Source of the DNA: Nocardia cyriacigeorgica
GTDB lineage: Bacteria > Actinomycetota > Actinomycetes > Mycobacteriales > Mycobacteriaceae
Direction of reading: 5' to 3'
NCBI RefSeq assembly: GCF_029868385.1
Contig: NZ_JARWNX010000024.1
Location: forward strand, 81,826 to 145,825
Length of the DNA stretch: 64,000 nucleotides
Positions 37,957-47,776 of the stretch are shown piece by piece. Position 1 is the stretch's first letter. Each line of letters opens with the position of its first letter. Made by a program: the position numbers and the translations under genes. The notes under the pieces were generated by a model that saw only the letters and a program-made list of their open reading frames with translations, ran no database searches and was not told the DNA's origin.

Positions 37957-39303
37957 TCAGCGCTCGTGCGCTGCGTCCTGATCCGGTGCGTCGGTGACGG
38001 TGAGTGCGACGGTGAGGCGGGGCGCCGACAGCTCCCGCTGCCAGGGGCGCGCGCCCGCGGCGTCGAGGAACTCGTCGATCTGCTTGGCCAGTTCGGTGGC
38101 CGATTCGGGGCCGAAATCGTAGCCGGGCAGGCCGTCCCAGCACAGGCGGCGCACCACCTCGGGGGTCAGCAGGTTCTCCACCGGCACCTGGACCTCGGTC
38201 GACAATTCGCCCATCGCGGCGCGGGCGCGGGTCAGCCGTGCCGCGGCCACCGGGTCGCGGCGTTCCCAGCGGTTCACCGGGGGCGGCCCCTCATAGGGCT
38301 GCGACAGCGGCGGTAGCTCGGTATCGGGCAGCGCCCGCGCCCGTTCGACGGCGCCGAGCCATTCGCGCGAGTACCGGCGCTGACGCGGCCCGCCGAACAC
38401 CGGCAGCTCCCGCAGCTGGGCGATGGTGCGCGGCTCCCCGTTCGCGGCGGCGATGATGGCGGAATCGGGCAGGATGCGCGACGGCGCGATATCGCGATGC
38501 CTGGCCAGCTCGTCGCGGGTGGTCCACAGTTCGCGGACCGTGGCCAGCTGGCGAGCCCGGCGCAGGGTGTGGATACCGGAGGTGCGGCGCCAGCGATCAG
38601 ACTTCGGCGCCGGCGGCTCGGTGCAGCGGACATGCTCGAATTCCTGTGCCGCCCATTCGGTCTTGCCCTGCTCGTGCAGCGCCTCGGCCACCGATTCGCG
38701 CAGTTCCAGCAGCAGCTCCACATCGAGGGCCGCGTAGTTGAGCCAGGCCTCGGGCAGCGGCCGGGTCGACCAGTCCGCCGCGCCGTGCCCCTTGCGCAGT
38801 TCACGTCCGAGCAGGCGCTCGACCATCGCCGCGAGCCCCACCCGCTCGAACCCGGCCAGCCGGCCGCCCAGCTCGGTGTCGAACAGCCGGGCCGGGCGCA
38901 GACCCAGTTCGGCGAGGCCGGGCAGATCCTGGTCGGCCGAATGCAACACCCATTCGAGATCGTTGATCGCTTCGGCCAAGGGAGTGAGATCCCCGGCCAC
39001 CGGAATCGGATCGATCAGGAAGCTGCCTGCACCGGCGCGGCGCAGTTGCACCAGGTAGGCGCGGGCCGAATAGCGGAAACCGGACGCTCGCTCGGCGTCG
39101 ACGGCCAGCGGGCCGGTGCCAGCGGCCAGCCGGGCGGCGGCCTCGGCGATCTCGGCGGCGGTACCGAGCACCGGCGGGACGCCGTCGGCGGGGGCGAGCA
39201 GCGGTACGGCGGGCTCGGTATCGGTGTCCACCGAGGCCTGCGCTGTAGTGCTGTCCTTCTCGCCGCTCCCCAAGGCGCGGCCGGGCCCGTCTGCTTCCGG
39301 CAT
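37957..39303 (-). CDS. Ribonuclease D (HRDC domain) family protein
   Basis: 448 residues from ATG 39303. The DEDD exonuclease domain is visible (PLAVDAERASGFRYSARAYL, DTELGGRLAG, WLNYAALDVELLLEL), followed by an HRDC-like region (WTTRDELARHRDIAPSRILP). The Rv2681 equivalent. Likely 3'-5' exoribonuclease acting on tRNA or other structured RNAs. An N-terminal tail rich in Asp/Thr/Pro precedes the catalytic domain. It lies downstream of DUF3000 by 22 bases and upstream of the KOW-like gene. Confidence 0.9.
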   Translation of the reverse strand: MPEADGPGRALGSGEKDSTTAQASVDTDTEPAVPLLAPADGVPPVLGTAAEIAEAAARLAAGTGPLAVDAERASGFRYSARAYLVQLRRAGAGSFLIDPIPVAGDLTPLAEAINDLEWVLHSADQDLPGLAELGLRPARLFDTELGGRLAGFERVGLAAMVERLLGRELRKGHGAADWSTRPLPEAWLNYAALDVELLLELRESVAEALHEQGKTEWAAQEFEHVRCTEPPAPKSDRWRRTSGIHTLRRARQLATVRELWTTRDELARHRDIAPSRILPDSAIIAAANGEPRTIAQLRELPVFGGPRQRRYSREWLGAVERARALPDTELPPLSQPYEGPPPVNRWERRDPVAAARLTRARAAMGELSTEVQVPVENLLTPEVVRRLCWDGLPGYDFGPESATELAKQIDEFLDAAGARPWQRELSAPRLTVALTVTDAPDQDAAHER

Positions 39304-39325
39304 AGAGGTGAACTCTACGTGGCGC

Positions 39326-39964
39326 TCAGCTGTGATCGTTATTGGTGTACGACTGTGGCCGCAAATCGGTGATACCGGCGGGTGGTAGTCCGGCGGCGAA
39401 GGCGAGCACCTCACCGAAGGCCTCCACATGGGGCCGCATCTCGGTGGTCATGGCGGTCCAGGAGGCGCGTAGCTCCAGTTGATGCGCCCGCGGCGGACCT
39501 GCGATATCGCCGTAGCGCACCGAACTGGTCGAGGTGACGGTGCCGCCGAGCGCGGTGAACGGCTCACCACGCGATTCCAGCGCGTCCACCAGCCAGCTCC
39601 ACGCCACCTCGGGCAGCAGCGGATCGGTGGCGAGCGCGGCATCGATATCGGCCTGGATGTAGGCGACCAGCCGGAAGGTGCCGTGCCAGGCCTCATCGCC
39701 ATCGGGATCGTGCAGCAGGATCAGCCTGCCGAAGGCGTCGCCTTCGGAGTCGATCGGCACCACCCCGGTCTCGGGATGTTTGACCTCGGCGCCGAGGGCG
39801 TAGGAATACGGTGCCAGCCGTTGCGGCGGGCGGATAGGGGCCAGCTCGATACGGGGATGCACTGATGCGGTGCCCATCGCTTCGACCGCGGCACGAAAGG
39901 AAGCTGGTTCGCCGTCGGAGCCCTCGGTCGATGCGGCGCCGTCGCGGTAGTCGAGCGGTGTCAC
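39326..39964 (-). CDS. DUF3000 protein
   Basis: 212 residues. The family signature is visible in IELAPIRPPQRLAPYSYALG and GRLILLHDPDGDEAWHGTFR. The actinobacterial DUF3000 family (Rv2680) has no known activity but is consistently beside RNase D and opposite hemE. GTG start; TACCGT (39974-39979, minus strand) is placed for a leaderless message. It diverges from hemE. Confidence 0.88.
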   Translation of the reverse strand: MTPLDYRDGAASTEGSDGEPASFRAAVEAMGTASVHPRIELAPIRPPQRLAPYSYALGAEVKHPETGVVPIDSEGDAFGRLILLHDPDGDEAWHGTFRLVAYIQADIDAALATDPLLPEVAWSWLVDALESRGEPFTALGGTVTSTSSVRYGDIAGPPRAHQLELRASWTAMTTEMRPHVEAFGEVLAFAAGLPPAGITDLRPQSYTNNDHS

Positions 39965-40047
39965 GAGAGGTGACGGTAGACCTACCGTCCCCGGCGCAGT
40001 CGGAGGCGCGCCGCTGAGGGTCCGGTGACGCGCCTACGATGACGATG

Positions 40048-41103
40048 GTGAGCACACAGACGCGCCGCCGGTTGACCGATGCCCCCTTCCTGGCCGCCGC
40101 CACCGGCGCCGAGCCGAGCCGACGTCCGGTGTGGTTCATGCGCCAGGCGGGCCGGTCGCTGCCGGAGTACCGGGAGCTGCGCGCGGGCATCGGCATGCTG
40201 GAATCCTGCTTCGATCCCGAACTGGTCTGTGAGATCACCATGCAGCCGATCCGGCGACACGGTGTGGACGCGGCAATCCTGTTCTCCGACATCGTCGTTC
40301 CGCTCAAGGCCGCGGGTATCGATCTCGATATCGTGCCGGGCGTCGGGCCCGTCGTCGCGGCACCGGTGCGCACCACCGCCGATGTGCGTGCGCTGCCACG
40401 GCTGCGTCCGGAGGAGGTCGGAGCCGTCACCGACGGTGTGGGGCTGCTGCTGGACGCGCTGGGTGATACACCGCTGATCGGGTTCGCCGGTGCGCCGTTC
40501 ACGCTGGCGTCCTACCTGGTCGAGGGTGGTCCGAGCAAGCATCACGAGCGGACGAAGGCGATGATGCACGCCGATCCGCAGACCTGGCACGAGCTGCTCG
40601 GTGTGCTCACCGACATCACCATCGCCTTCCTCCAGGCCCAGCTCGCCGCGGGCGTGGACGCGGTGCAGGTGTTCGACTCCTGGGCCGGCGCCCTCTCGCT
40701 GGCCGATTACCGCACCTTCGTGCTGCCGCATTCGGAGCGCGTCTTCGCCGAAGTCGCCGACGCCGGTGTGCCGCGCATCCACTTCGGTGTCGGGACCGGC
40801 GAACTGCTCGGCGCGATGGGGGAGGCGGGCGCCGATGTGGTCGGTGTCGACTGGCGGGTGCCGTTGACCGAGGCGGTTCGTCGCGTCGGTCCCGGAAAAG
40901 CGTTGCAGGGCAACCTGGATCCGGCGATCCTGTTCGCCGGATGGGACGCCGTTGAGGCGCAGGCCCGTCGTATCGTGGGCGAGGCCGACGAGGCGATCGC
41001 CATGGGGGCGAGCGGTCATATCTTCAACCTCGGGCACGGCGTCATGCCCGATACCGATCCGGGTGTGATCACCGCGCTGGTCGAACTCGTTCACCAGTTG
41101 TGA
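40048..41103 (+). CDS. hemE: Uroporphyrinogen decarboxylase
   Basis: 351 residues from GTG 40048. Family motifs: [49 protein letters not shown], and [15 protein letters not shown] at the C-terminus. It converts uroporphyrinogen III to coproporphyrinogen III. The GTG is preferred because TACGAT (40035-40040) is seven bases upstream and the mycobacterial protein begins at the equivalent residue; ATGs at 40039 and 40045 are in frame. It heads the heme cluster hemE-nsrR-hmp-hemY-hemQ. Confidence 0.95.
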   Translation: MSTQTRRRLTDAPFLAAATGAEPSRRPVWFMRQAGRSLPEYRELRAGIGMLESCFDPELVCEITMQPIRRHGVDAAILFSDIVVPLKAAGIDLDIVPGVGPVVAAPVRTTADVRALPRLRPEEVGAVTDGVGLLLDALGDTPLIGFAGAPFTLASYLVEGGPSKHHERTKAMMHADPQTWHELLGVLTDITIAFLQAQLAAGVDAVQVFDSWAGALSLADYRTFVLPHSERVFAEVADAGVPRIHFGVGTGELLGAMGEAGADVVGVDWRVPLTEAVRRVGPGKALQGNLDPAILFAGWDAVEAQARRIVGEADEAIAMGASGHIFNLGHGVMPDTDPGVITALVELVHQL

Positions 41104-41213
41104 GTTCCACCGCATCCCTTTCCGGCGGCCCGAAAATACGCACGAAATCGCGTAATTAAGAACACCTGCCAGGAATTGGTCGACCGGGTCTTCGGCTCGG
41201 TAGCTTCGATGCC

Positions 41214-41687
41214 ATGCAGCTGACCCGCTTCACCGATATCGGCCTCCGGGCCCTTATGCGGTTGGCGGTGAGCGACGAGGCCGATGATCGGGTGACAACC
41301 CGGTTGATCGCTCGGCAGGTCAATGCGTCCGAACGGCACGTGTCCACCGCTGTGACGCGACTGGTCGAATTGGGTGTGGTGCAGGCGCAGCGGGGTCGCT
41401 CCGGTGGGCTGTTCATCACCTCGGCCGGTCGTCATGCGTCGGTGGGCGAGCTGGTGCGCGCGCTGGAGAACGACCGCGAGGTCGTCGTCTGCGAAGGCGA
41501 CCATCCGTGCCCGCTGGCCGGTTCCTGCCGTCTGCGCCGAATTCTGGCCGATGCCAAGGAAGCGTTCTATCGGGAATTGGATCGGTATACCGTTACCGAT
41601 CTCGTCACCGGACCGGCGGTCGAATTGCTGCATCTGCTCACCATTACCTCGGTGAGCAGTGGTTCCGATGTGGAGGAATATCAGTGA
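41214..41687 (+). CDS. nsrR: Rrf2-family nitric-oxide sensor NsrR
   Basis: 157 residues. A winged-helix (MQLTRFTDIGLRALMRLAVS) and three cysteines C93, C99 and C105 (VVCEGDHPCPLAGSCRL) at the same numbers as in Streptomyces NsrR, where they ligate the [4Fe-4S] cluster that reacts with NO. The gene overlaps hmp by four bases (GTGA), supporting direct control of NO detoxification. Its GC content looks slightly lower than its neighbours. The operator was not located with confidence. Confidence 0.92.
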   Translation: MQLTRFTDIGLRALMRLAVSDEADDRVTTRLIARQVNASERHVSTAVTRLVELGVVQAQRGRSGGLFITSAGRHASVGELVRALENDREVVVCEGDHPCPLAGSCRLRRILADAKEAFYRELDRYTVTDLVTGPAVELLHLLTITSVSSGSDVEEYQ

Positions 41688-42925
41688 ACACCGACAGCGT
41701 CGTCCGTGCCGAACCCGAACTCGAAGCCGCATACGCCGAAACGATCCGTGCCACATTGCCATTGGTCGGCGCCCATATCGACGAGATCACCGCGGCGTTC
41801 TACCGGCGACTTTTCGGCAATCATCCCGAATTGATCCGTGATCTGTTCAATCGCGGCAATCAGGCGCAGGGTTCCCAGCAGCGCGCGCTCGCCGCCTCGG
41901 TCGCGGCCTTCGCCACCTACCTGGTCGATCCTCGGCTGCCGCACCCGTCGGCGATGCTGTCGCGGATCGGGCACAAGCACGCCTCGCTCGGCATCACCGC
42001 CGATCAGTACCAGGTGGTGCACGACAATCTGTTCGCGGCGATCGTCGAGGTCCTCGGCGCCGACGTCGTCACCGAACCGGTGGCGGCCGCGTGGGATCGC
42101 GTCTACTGGCTGATGGCCGATTCGCTGATCGACCTGGAGAAGCAGCTGTACATATCGGCCGGGGTCGAGCCCGGTGACGTGTTCCGCGACGCGATGATCC
42201 TGTCCCGCGAGGACGATCCGGCCGGTGCCGCGATCTTCACTGTCGAATCCGCCGACCCTGCCGCGCCGTTCCCGGATTTCGTTCCGGGACAGTATGTTTC
42301 GGTCGGCGTGCGATTGCCCGACGGTGCGCGTCAGCTACGCCAGTACAGCCTGGTGAACAATCCGGGGGAGGGCAGGCTGGCCTTCGCGGTGAGGCGGGTG
42401 GAGCCGATCGCAGGCTGTCCCGCCGGTGAAGTGTCGAGCTGGCTGCACGACAAAGTCGCCGTCGGCGACCATCTCGAGATCACCCTGCCCTTCGGTGACC
42501 TGACCATCGACACCACCGCGAACACCCCGCTGGTCCTCATCTCGGCCGGTATCGGCATCACCCCGATGATCGGTGCCCTCGAGTACCTGGCCGCTCGCGG
42601 TTCGTCCCGCACCATCCTGGCCCTGCACGCCGACCGCACACCACGCACCCATCCGCTGCTGGAACGTCTGCGCACCCTGATCGCCCGCCTCGACTCCGCC
42701 ACCCTCGAACTCTGGTATCAGGACGCCGCGGGCGACGCCCACCACGGCCTGCTCGACCTGGCTGCGGTCACCCTCCCCACCGACGCGGACATCTACCTCT
42801 GCGGGGCCGACGGATTCCTGGACGCGGTCCGCACTCAACTGACCGCAGCGGGCGTCTCCGACGAGCGGATCCACGTCGAACAGTTCACCCCGACCGACTG
42901 GCGCACAGGCGTCTGCCCGGTGTGA
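41684..42925 (+). CDS. hmp: Flavohemoprotein, nitric oxide dioxygenase
   Basis: 413 residues from GTG 41684 (GGAGG eight bases upstream). The N-terminal globin carries B10 Tyr40 (FYRRLF) and proximal His99 (GHKHASLGIT). The FAD-binding region has RQYSLVNNP and the NAD-binding region SAGIGITPMIGALEYL; the C-terminus is VEQFTPTDWR. The enzyme oxidises NO to nitrate using O2 and NAD(P)H. It is placed after nsrR inside the heme synthesis cluster and ends at a strong hairpin. Confidence 0.95.
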   Translation: MNTDSVVRAEPELEAAYAETIRATLPLVGAHIDEITAAFYRRLFGNHPELIRDLFNRGNQAQGSQQRALAASVAAFATYLVDPRLPHPSAMLSRIGHKHASLGITADQYQVVHDNLFAAIVEVLGADVVTEPVAAAWDRVYWLMADSLIDLEKQLYISAGVEPGDVFRDAMILSREDDPAGAAIFTVESADPAAPFPDFVPGQYVSVGVRLPDGARQLRQYSLVNNPGEGRLAFAVRRVEPIAGCPAGEVSSWLHDKVAVGDHLEITLPFGDLTIDTTANTPLVLISAGIGITPMIGALEYLAARGSSRTILALHADRTPRTHPLLERLRTLIARLDSATLELWYQDAAGDAHHGLLDLAAVTLPTDADIYLCGADGFLDAVRTQLTAAGVSDERIHVEQFTPTDWRTGVCPV

Positions 42926-42974
42926 GCCGATCACCGTCGGGTCCGGTCGGTGACAGGGGCCGGGCGCATCATGA

Positions 42975-43011
42975 CTCGGACACCCACCACACGCTGGGGT
43001 GGGTGTCCGAG
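42975..43011. terminator. Hairpin terminator after hmp
   Basis: A perfect 14-bp stem (CTCGGACACCCACC at 42975-42988, complement at 42998-43011) with a nine-base loop, 50 bases after the hmp stop. It separates nsrR-hmp from hemY. Confidence 0.85.
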
Positions 43012-43183
43012 CCTCGCCGGGGCGCCGTACTCGAACAATCCGTCCGTGCCCGGATAGGTCCACCGAGCCCAGCTGGTCGCGGTGTCGGTGGAACTGTGAC
43101 TCTCGCCGCGCTGCCATCGCGATGACCAGCTGTTTGGCCGACCGCCGAGACAACGCGTGGTGGCAGGGGATTACGGTCGGGGC

Positions 43184-44527
43184 ATGAGAATCGCGGTCGT
43201 CGGCGGTGGTATCAGCGGGCTGGTTTCGGCGTATCGGTTGCGGGGGCTGCTCGGGCCGGAGGCGGAGATCGTGGTGGTCGAGCGGGGGGAGCGGCTGGGC
43301 GGCATTCTCTACACGGGCGAGATCAATGGGGACCCGGTCGATCTGGGGGCGGAGGCGTTCGTCGGGCGGCGGCCGGAGGTCATCGAACTGCTGTCGGAAC
43401 TCGGGCTCGATGATCAGCTGGTGCGGCCCGCGGGGTTGCGCCCGCTGATCTGGTCCGAGGGGCGGACACATGCGATGCCCGCCCGGACGCTGATGGGAAT
43501 CCCGTCCGATGCCGACACTCTGCGCGGGCTGGTCTCGGCGGCGGCGCTCGCGCGCGTCGCCACCGAACCCGAGCAGCCGTTCACCTGGCTTCCGGGTTCG
43601 GATACCGACGTGTACAGCCTGGTCGCCGACCGGTTCGGCGTCGAGGTCGCCGACCGCAGCGTCGATCCGCTGCTGGGCGGGGTGTACGCGGGCAGCTCCC
43701 GATCCATCGGGGTGCGCGCGGCCCTACCCGGGTTGGCTGCTGCCCTGGACGGCGGCGCGCCCAACCTCACCGCCGCCGTCGGCGCGGCCCTGCCGCCGCC
43801 GTCCGACGCACCCGTTTTCGGCGGTATCCGCGACGGCTACCGGGTCCTGCTGGAAGCGCTCGCACACCGCTCCGGCGCGACATTCGTGACCGGCGAAGCG
43901 ACCGGACTGGCCAGGACGGCGGCGGGTTGGCGGCTCGAGCCACTGGGCGAAGTGGATGCCGTCATCCTCGCCACCCCCGCACCGGTGACGGCCCGCCTGC
44001 TCGATGAGCAGGCGCCCGCCGCGGCCGCCCTTCTCGCCGAGATCGAGCTGTCCTCCTCGGCCGTGGTCGCGCTCGCTCTGCCGCGGGAAACACCACTACC
44101 GCAGAACTCCGGCATCCTGATCGCCACCGGAGAACCGTTGAGCGCCAAGGCCTTCACTCTGTCCAGCCGCAAATGGCCGCATCTGGCCGAACGCGAGATC
44201 GCCCTGGTTCGTGCCTCGTTCGGCAAATTCGGTGACGACGCCGTGCTGGCCTGGCCGGACGGTGAACTCGTCGCCGCCGCCGTCGCCGACCTGGCCACCG
44301 TCACCGGAGTGCCCATTTCCCCCCTCTCGGCCACCGTCCAACGCTGGCCCGGCGCCCTCGCCCAGTACGCCCCCGGCCACACCACCCGCATCGCCGATAT
44401 CGAATCCGCTACAGCCGAATTCGACACTCTCGCGATCACCGGCGCCTACCTGCACGGTGTGGGCGTCCCCGCCTGCGTGGCCTCCGCAACCACTGCCGCC
44501 CACCGGATTGCGACCGGACTCACCTGA
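43184..44527 (+). CDS. hemY: Protoporphyrinogen/coproporphyrinogen III oxidase
   Basis: 447 residues. FAD-binding motif MRIAVVGGGISGLVSAYRLR at the N-terminus, and a C-terminal GAYLHGVGVPACVASATTAA typical of the family. In actinobacteria this enzyme (CgoX) oxidises coproporphyrinogen III to coproporphyrin III in the coproporphyrin-dependent pathway. TACGGT (43172-43177), six bases before the ATG, and lack of Shine-Dalgarno suggest a leaderless start. hemQ follows in the same orientation after a 560-bp gap. Confidence 0.94.
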   Translation: MRIAVVGGGISGLVSAYRLRGLLGPEAEIVVVERGERLGGILYTGEINGDPVDLGAEAFVGRRPEVIELLSELGLDDQLVRPAGLRPLIWSEGRTHAMPARTLMGIPSDADTLRGLVSAAALARVATEPEQPFTWLPGSDTDVYSLVADRFGVEVADRSVDPLLGGVYAGSSRSIGVRAALPGLAAALDGGAPNLTAAVGAALPPPSDAPVFGGIRDGYRVLLEALAHRSGATFVTGEATGLARTAAGWRLEPLGEVDAVILATPAPVTARLLDEQAPAAAALLAEIELSSSAVVALALPRETPLPQNSGILIATGEPLSAKAFTLSSRKWPHLAEREIALVRASFGKFGDDAVLAWPDGELVAAAVADLATVTGVPISPLSATVQRWPGALAQYAPGHTTRIADIESATAEFDTLAITGAYLHGVGVPACVASATTAAHRIATGLT

Positions 44528-45086
44528 TCCGACCGGTCGACATGCACCTGCGGCCGCGATGGAACGTTTCGTCGGTCGCGGAGGGGTAAGCGACGTCGAT
44601 GCCCCGGTGCCTCAGCGCTGGCCGCAGGCGTGCCCGGTCGAACAGCTCGTGTCCAGCGGGAGTCGGTGCGGAGTTCCAGTGGGGTCGCGCGACGGGGAGT
44701 GTCACGCGTTGGCCGGGGATCAGCCAGGGGTGTGGTCGAGTTCGAGGCGGATGGCGTCGACGAGGAGTTCGCGGGCGCGGTCGAGGGTGAGTGATGCGCT
44801 GGTGCGACACCGCGGATCCCCCTGATCTCTTGTCCCTCCGAGCGCCGCAGCGCCGACCCGTCATCGGCAGGCGGCTCTGTCAGTGGTTCGGGTGCCTGTC
44901 TGCGGGCGTCAGCGCGTCGTTCCGGAGCGGTGGTCGCGCCGGACGCGGTCGTGCGCTTCCGGCGCGGGACTGCTGAGTGCGGCGGTCGACGCGCGCGACT
45001 GTCCGCCGATTCGCCACCGGCGCGTCATCGGCGGATGTGGCGGGGATGACGGCGGCGCGCCGATTGCCGGGTGGCACGATAGGGGT
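44528..45086. other. Gap between hemY and hemQ, with possible gene remnant
   Basis: About 560 bp. No full-length gene is convincing on either strand. On the minus strand, roughly 44720-44838 encodes SLTLDRARELLVDAIRLELD followed by HTPG and a stop, with strong third-position GC; this looks like the tail of a real protein, but an in-frame stop and lack of a start bound it. Downstream of about 44880 nothing is recognised. The start of hemQ has a promoter-like stretch (GATAGG) close by. Confidence 0.4.
44720..44838 (-). pseudogene. Possible C-terminal remnant of an unidentified gene
   Basis: A short reading frame ending in ARELLVDAIRLELDHTPG and TGA. The helix-like, amphipathic composition and high GC at codon third positions differ from the surrounding sequence. 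It has no start codon with ribosome site and is closed by an upstream stop. It may be an eroded gene or chance; not enough to name a family. Confidence 0.25.
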
Positions 45087-45782
45087 ATGGCGCGACTCGA
45101 CTACCAGGCTCTCAATTCGACCATTCGGTATCTGATGTTCTCGGTGTTCCAGGTGCAACCCGGTGCGCTGGGTGACGATCGGGAAGCGGCGATCAAGGAG
45201 GCCCGCGCCTTCTTCGACGGTCTCGCCGACCGCGAGGTGGTGCTGCGCGGCATCTACGATGTGGCGGGCCTGCGTGCCGACGCCGATTTCATGCTGTGGA
45301 CCCACGCCGAACGGGTCGAGGACCTGCAAGCCGTGTACGCCGACTTCCGGCGCACCACCGCGCTCGGCAAGGCCAGCGCCCCGGTGTGGAGCAATGTGGC
45401 CATCCACCGCCCCGCCGAATTCAACAAGAGCCACATCCCGGCGTTCCTTGCCGGTGAGGATCCGGGCAACTACATCTGCGTCTACCCGTTCGTGCGGTCC
45501 TACGAGTGGTATCTGCTGCCCGACGACGAGCGCCGCAAGATGCTGGCCGATCACGGTAAGCAGGCGCGTGGCTATCCGGATGTGCGGGCCAATACGGTCA
45601 GCTCGTTCGCCCTCGGCGACTATGAGTGGATCCTCGCCTTCGAGGCCCCCGAACTGCACCGCATCGTCGACCTGATGCGCGATCTGCGCGCCACCGAGGC
45701 TCGTCTGCACGTGCGCGAGGAAGTGCCGTTCTTCACCGGGCCGCGGGTCGAGGTGGAGCAGTTGATCACCGCGCTGCCCTGA
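45087..45782 (+). CDS. hemQ: Coproheme decarboxylase (HemQ/ChdC)
   Basis: 231 residues from ATG 45087. The chlorite-dismutase-like family pattern is visible: [14 protein letters not shown] at the N-terminus, [31 protein letters not shown] with the conserved Tyr, and the C-terminal [16 protein letters not shown]. It completes heme synthesis by converting coproheme to heme b with peroxide. Equivalent to Rv2676c. The predicted start is supported by the conserved [10 protein letters not shown] opening. Confidence 0.95.
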   Translation: MARLDYQALNSTIRYLMFSVFQVQPGALGDDREAAIKEARAFFDGLADREVVLRGIYDVAGLRADADFMLWTHAERVEDLQAVYADFRRTTALGKASAPVWSNVAIHRPAEFNKSHIPAFLAGEDPGNYICVYPFVRSYEWYLLPDDERRKMLADHGKQARGYPDVRANTVSSFALGDYEWILAFEAPELHRIVDLMRDLRATEARLHVREEVPFFTGPRVEVEQLITALP

Positions 45783-45792
45783 GCGCGTGCCC

Positions 45793-45822
45793 GCGCATGC
45801 CCCGAGTTTTCGGGGCATGCGC
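45793..45822. terminator. Bidirectional terminator between hemQ and msrB
   Basis: A 13-bp perfect stem (GCGCATGCCCCGA at 45793-45805 and its complement at 45810-45822) with a GTTT loop between two convergent stop codons. Confidence 0.85.
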
Positions 45823-45864
45823 CCGCACCTATGGTTGCGTACCGTTTGCGCACGGCGCGTCGGG

Positions 45865-46311
45865 TTACTGAGGCGTTGCGGTGTCCGAGGGGTGCAGCCG
45901 CAGCGCGATGGAATTGATGCAGTAACGCTTGTCGGTGGGTGTCTGATAGCCCTCGCCCTCGAAGACGTGCCCGAGGTGGCTGTGGCAGTTCGCGCACAGC
46001 ACCTCGACCCGGCGCATACCGAGCGAATCATCGGCTCGCAGGACCACTGCGTCGGAGTCGGCCGGATCGAAGAACGACGGCCAGCCGCAGTGCGAGTCGA
46101 ACTTTTCCGTACTGCGGAACAGTTCGGCGCCACACGCACGACAGGCGTACACGCCTTCGGTCTTGGTGTCGGTGTATTCGCCGACGAAGGGTCGTTCGGT
46201 GGCGGCTTCCCGCAGCACCGCGAACTCTTCAGGGCTCAGCTTCGACCGCCACTGCTGCGGCGTCAGCTGGATCCGCGGGGCGGGGTCGGCGGTATCCGAT
46301 TCGGAGCTCAT
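45865..46311 (-). CDS. msrB: Peptide-methionine (R)-S-oxide reductase
   Basis: 148 residues from ATG 46311. Zinc cysteines C57/C60 (CRAC) and C106/C109 (CANC), catalytic C131 in RYCINSIAL, and GWPSF at 76-80 mark MsrB. The ATG overlaps the aftC stop by one base (TGATG). It repairs methionine-R-sulfoxide in proteins. Equivalent to Rv2674. Confidence 0.95.
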   Translation of the reverse strand: MSSESDTADPAPRIQLTPQQWRSKLSPEEFAVLREAATERPFVGEYTDTKTEGVYACRACGAELFRSTEKFDSHCGWPSFFDPADSDAVVLRADDSLGMRRVEVLCANCHSHLGHVFEGEGYQTPTDKRYCINSIALRLHPSDTATPQ

Positions 46312-47684
46312 CACTCCACGGTAATGCGCTTGTCCTCCGCCGTCGCCGATGAATTGCGCGGTTGCGCGCTGACCTGGTCCGATGACGCCGCCGCCGCATC
46401 GTCGGAGGCCGCGGCGGGCACCTTCACCGGCTCGGCGGGTCCACGCGGGTCCGGCGCCGTGGCCATCCACGCCGGATCGATACCGAAGCGCAGCCTGCCT
46501 TCCCGTCGCGCGGCCAGATAACGATCACCGAGCACACAGAACGCCACCAGCAGCAACAGACCCCAGCCGAAGGTGATGCGCAGGTATTCGATATTGCGTC
46601 CGAGGCTCTGCCAGCGATCCGACAGCCATTTGTCGTAACTCAGGAAGCCGAAGATCGCCAGCCAGGCGGGCCAGTTGCGGAGCACGGAATTGCGCAGCAC
46701 CACCGTCATGAGGAACGGGAAGATCAGCATCGAGTAGTACATCTGGCCCAGCGACGACAGCAACCACGAGGCGATCAGCAGCACACCCGAGGAAGTGCAC
46801 ACGAAGAACAGTTCGTCCTCGCGGTAGTAGCGGTAGAGCAGCCACAGCGTCAGCGCCACGACCACACCCATGGCCAGCCGCATGGTCCAGGTCAGCCACG
46901 GCGGCAGGCCGAAGTATTCGGCGTTGCCGGAGATCGCGCTGTTGAAGTAGTCGCGGGTCTCCAGGATGTAGGGCCCGGTCCGGGACAGGAATGCCTCGGG
47001 GTCCTTCATCAACGGCCAGGCCAGCGCGTTGAGTACGGCGGGGACACCGAGCGCGGTGATGAACACCTTCCACTGTCCGCGCGCCGCCGCTATTAGTAGT
47101 AAGGGGGCGAGTGTCGGTTTGACCGCGATCGTCAGGCCGAGTATCGCTCCGGCCCACAGATCCCGCCGTCGTAGCAGCAGCATGATGAACAGCAGCTCCG
47201 CCAGCAGCAGGCACCCGTTGACATTGGTGAAGACCAGCGTGTTGACCACGGTCTCGGACATGAACATCGCCAGCAGCAGGGCGGGCGCGGCCACGGATTT
47301 GAGCGTGTAGTTGAACAGCCGAAGCAGCAGATACCAGGCGATCAGGATGGCGACGGCGTTCAGCAGGATGAACAGCCAGCGCGACTTCTCGTAATCGATG
47401 ATGGCGATCGGCGCGATCAGCAGGGTGCCGCTGGGCGGGTACAGATAGTGCGGGTCGACCGAATCGAAGTTGGCCGTGTAGACCGCGCGCCCGTTGAGGA
47501 AATCGAGTGAGGCCTGATAGACGGGCCGATAATCGTCTGTGACGAAACCATTGACAGCCTTGATGAGGACCCGGTTCAGCACCGTCATGACCGCGAGGGG
47601 CCACAGTGCGAACTTGATCACCTCGGCGGTGGTGCGAGCTGTCCGGGGCTCGAGCTGTCGAAGGAACACTGGGGCACGGTACAC
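46311..47684 (-). CDS. aftC: Arabinofuranosyltransferase AftC
   Basis: 457 residues from GTG 47684; a GTG at 47669 is an alternative, and the frame is open to 47852 with poor coding character. It has about ten membrane helices and the GT-C acidic motif NGFVTDDYRPVYQ. Stretches such as VDPHYLYPPSGTLL and YILETRDYFNSAISGNAEYF match AftC of M. tuberculosis (Rv2673) as I recall it. The enzyme adds alpha-1,3-arabinofuranose branches to arabinogalactan and lipoarabinomannan using decaprenyl-phosphoarabinose. Coupled to msrB. Strong evidence for a mycolate cell envelope. Confidence 0.9.
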   Translation of the reverse strand: MYRAPVFLRQLEPRTARTTAEVIKFALWPLAVMTVLNRVLIKAVNGFVTDDYRPVYQASLDFLNGRAVYTANFDSVDPHYLYPPSGTLLIAPIAIIDYEKSRWLFILLNAVAILIAWYLLLRLFNYTLKSVAAPALLLAMFMSETVVNTLVFTNVNGCLLLAELLFIMLLLRRRDLWAGAILGLTIAVKPTLAPLLLIAAARGQWKVFITALGVPAVLNALAWPLMKDPEAFLSRTGPYILETRDYFNSAISGNAEYFGLPPWLTWTMRLAMGVVVALTLWLLYRYYREDELFFVCTSSGVLLIASWLLSSLGQMYYSMLIFPFLMTVVLRNSVLRNWPAWLAIFGFLSYDKWLSDRWQSLGRNIEYLRITFGWGLLLLVAFCVLGDRYLAARREGRLRFGIDPAWMATAPDPRGPAEPVKVPAAASDDAAAASSDQVSAQPRNSSATAEDKRITVE

Positions 47685-47776
47685 CGGATCGTGCCCAGAT
47701 GGTTGCCCGGACCCGCCTCGGCGCGCCCAGAACGCGGTGTCCGGCAACGCCACGGACGGCGGGCCCGACCCCTCGA

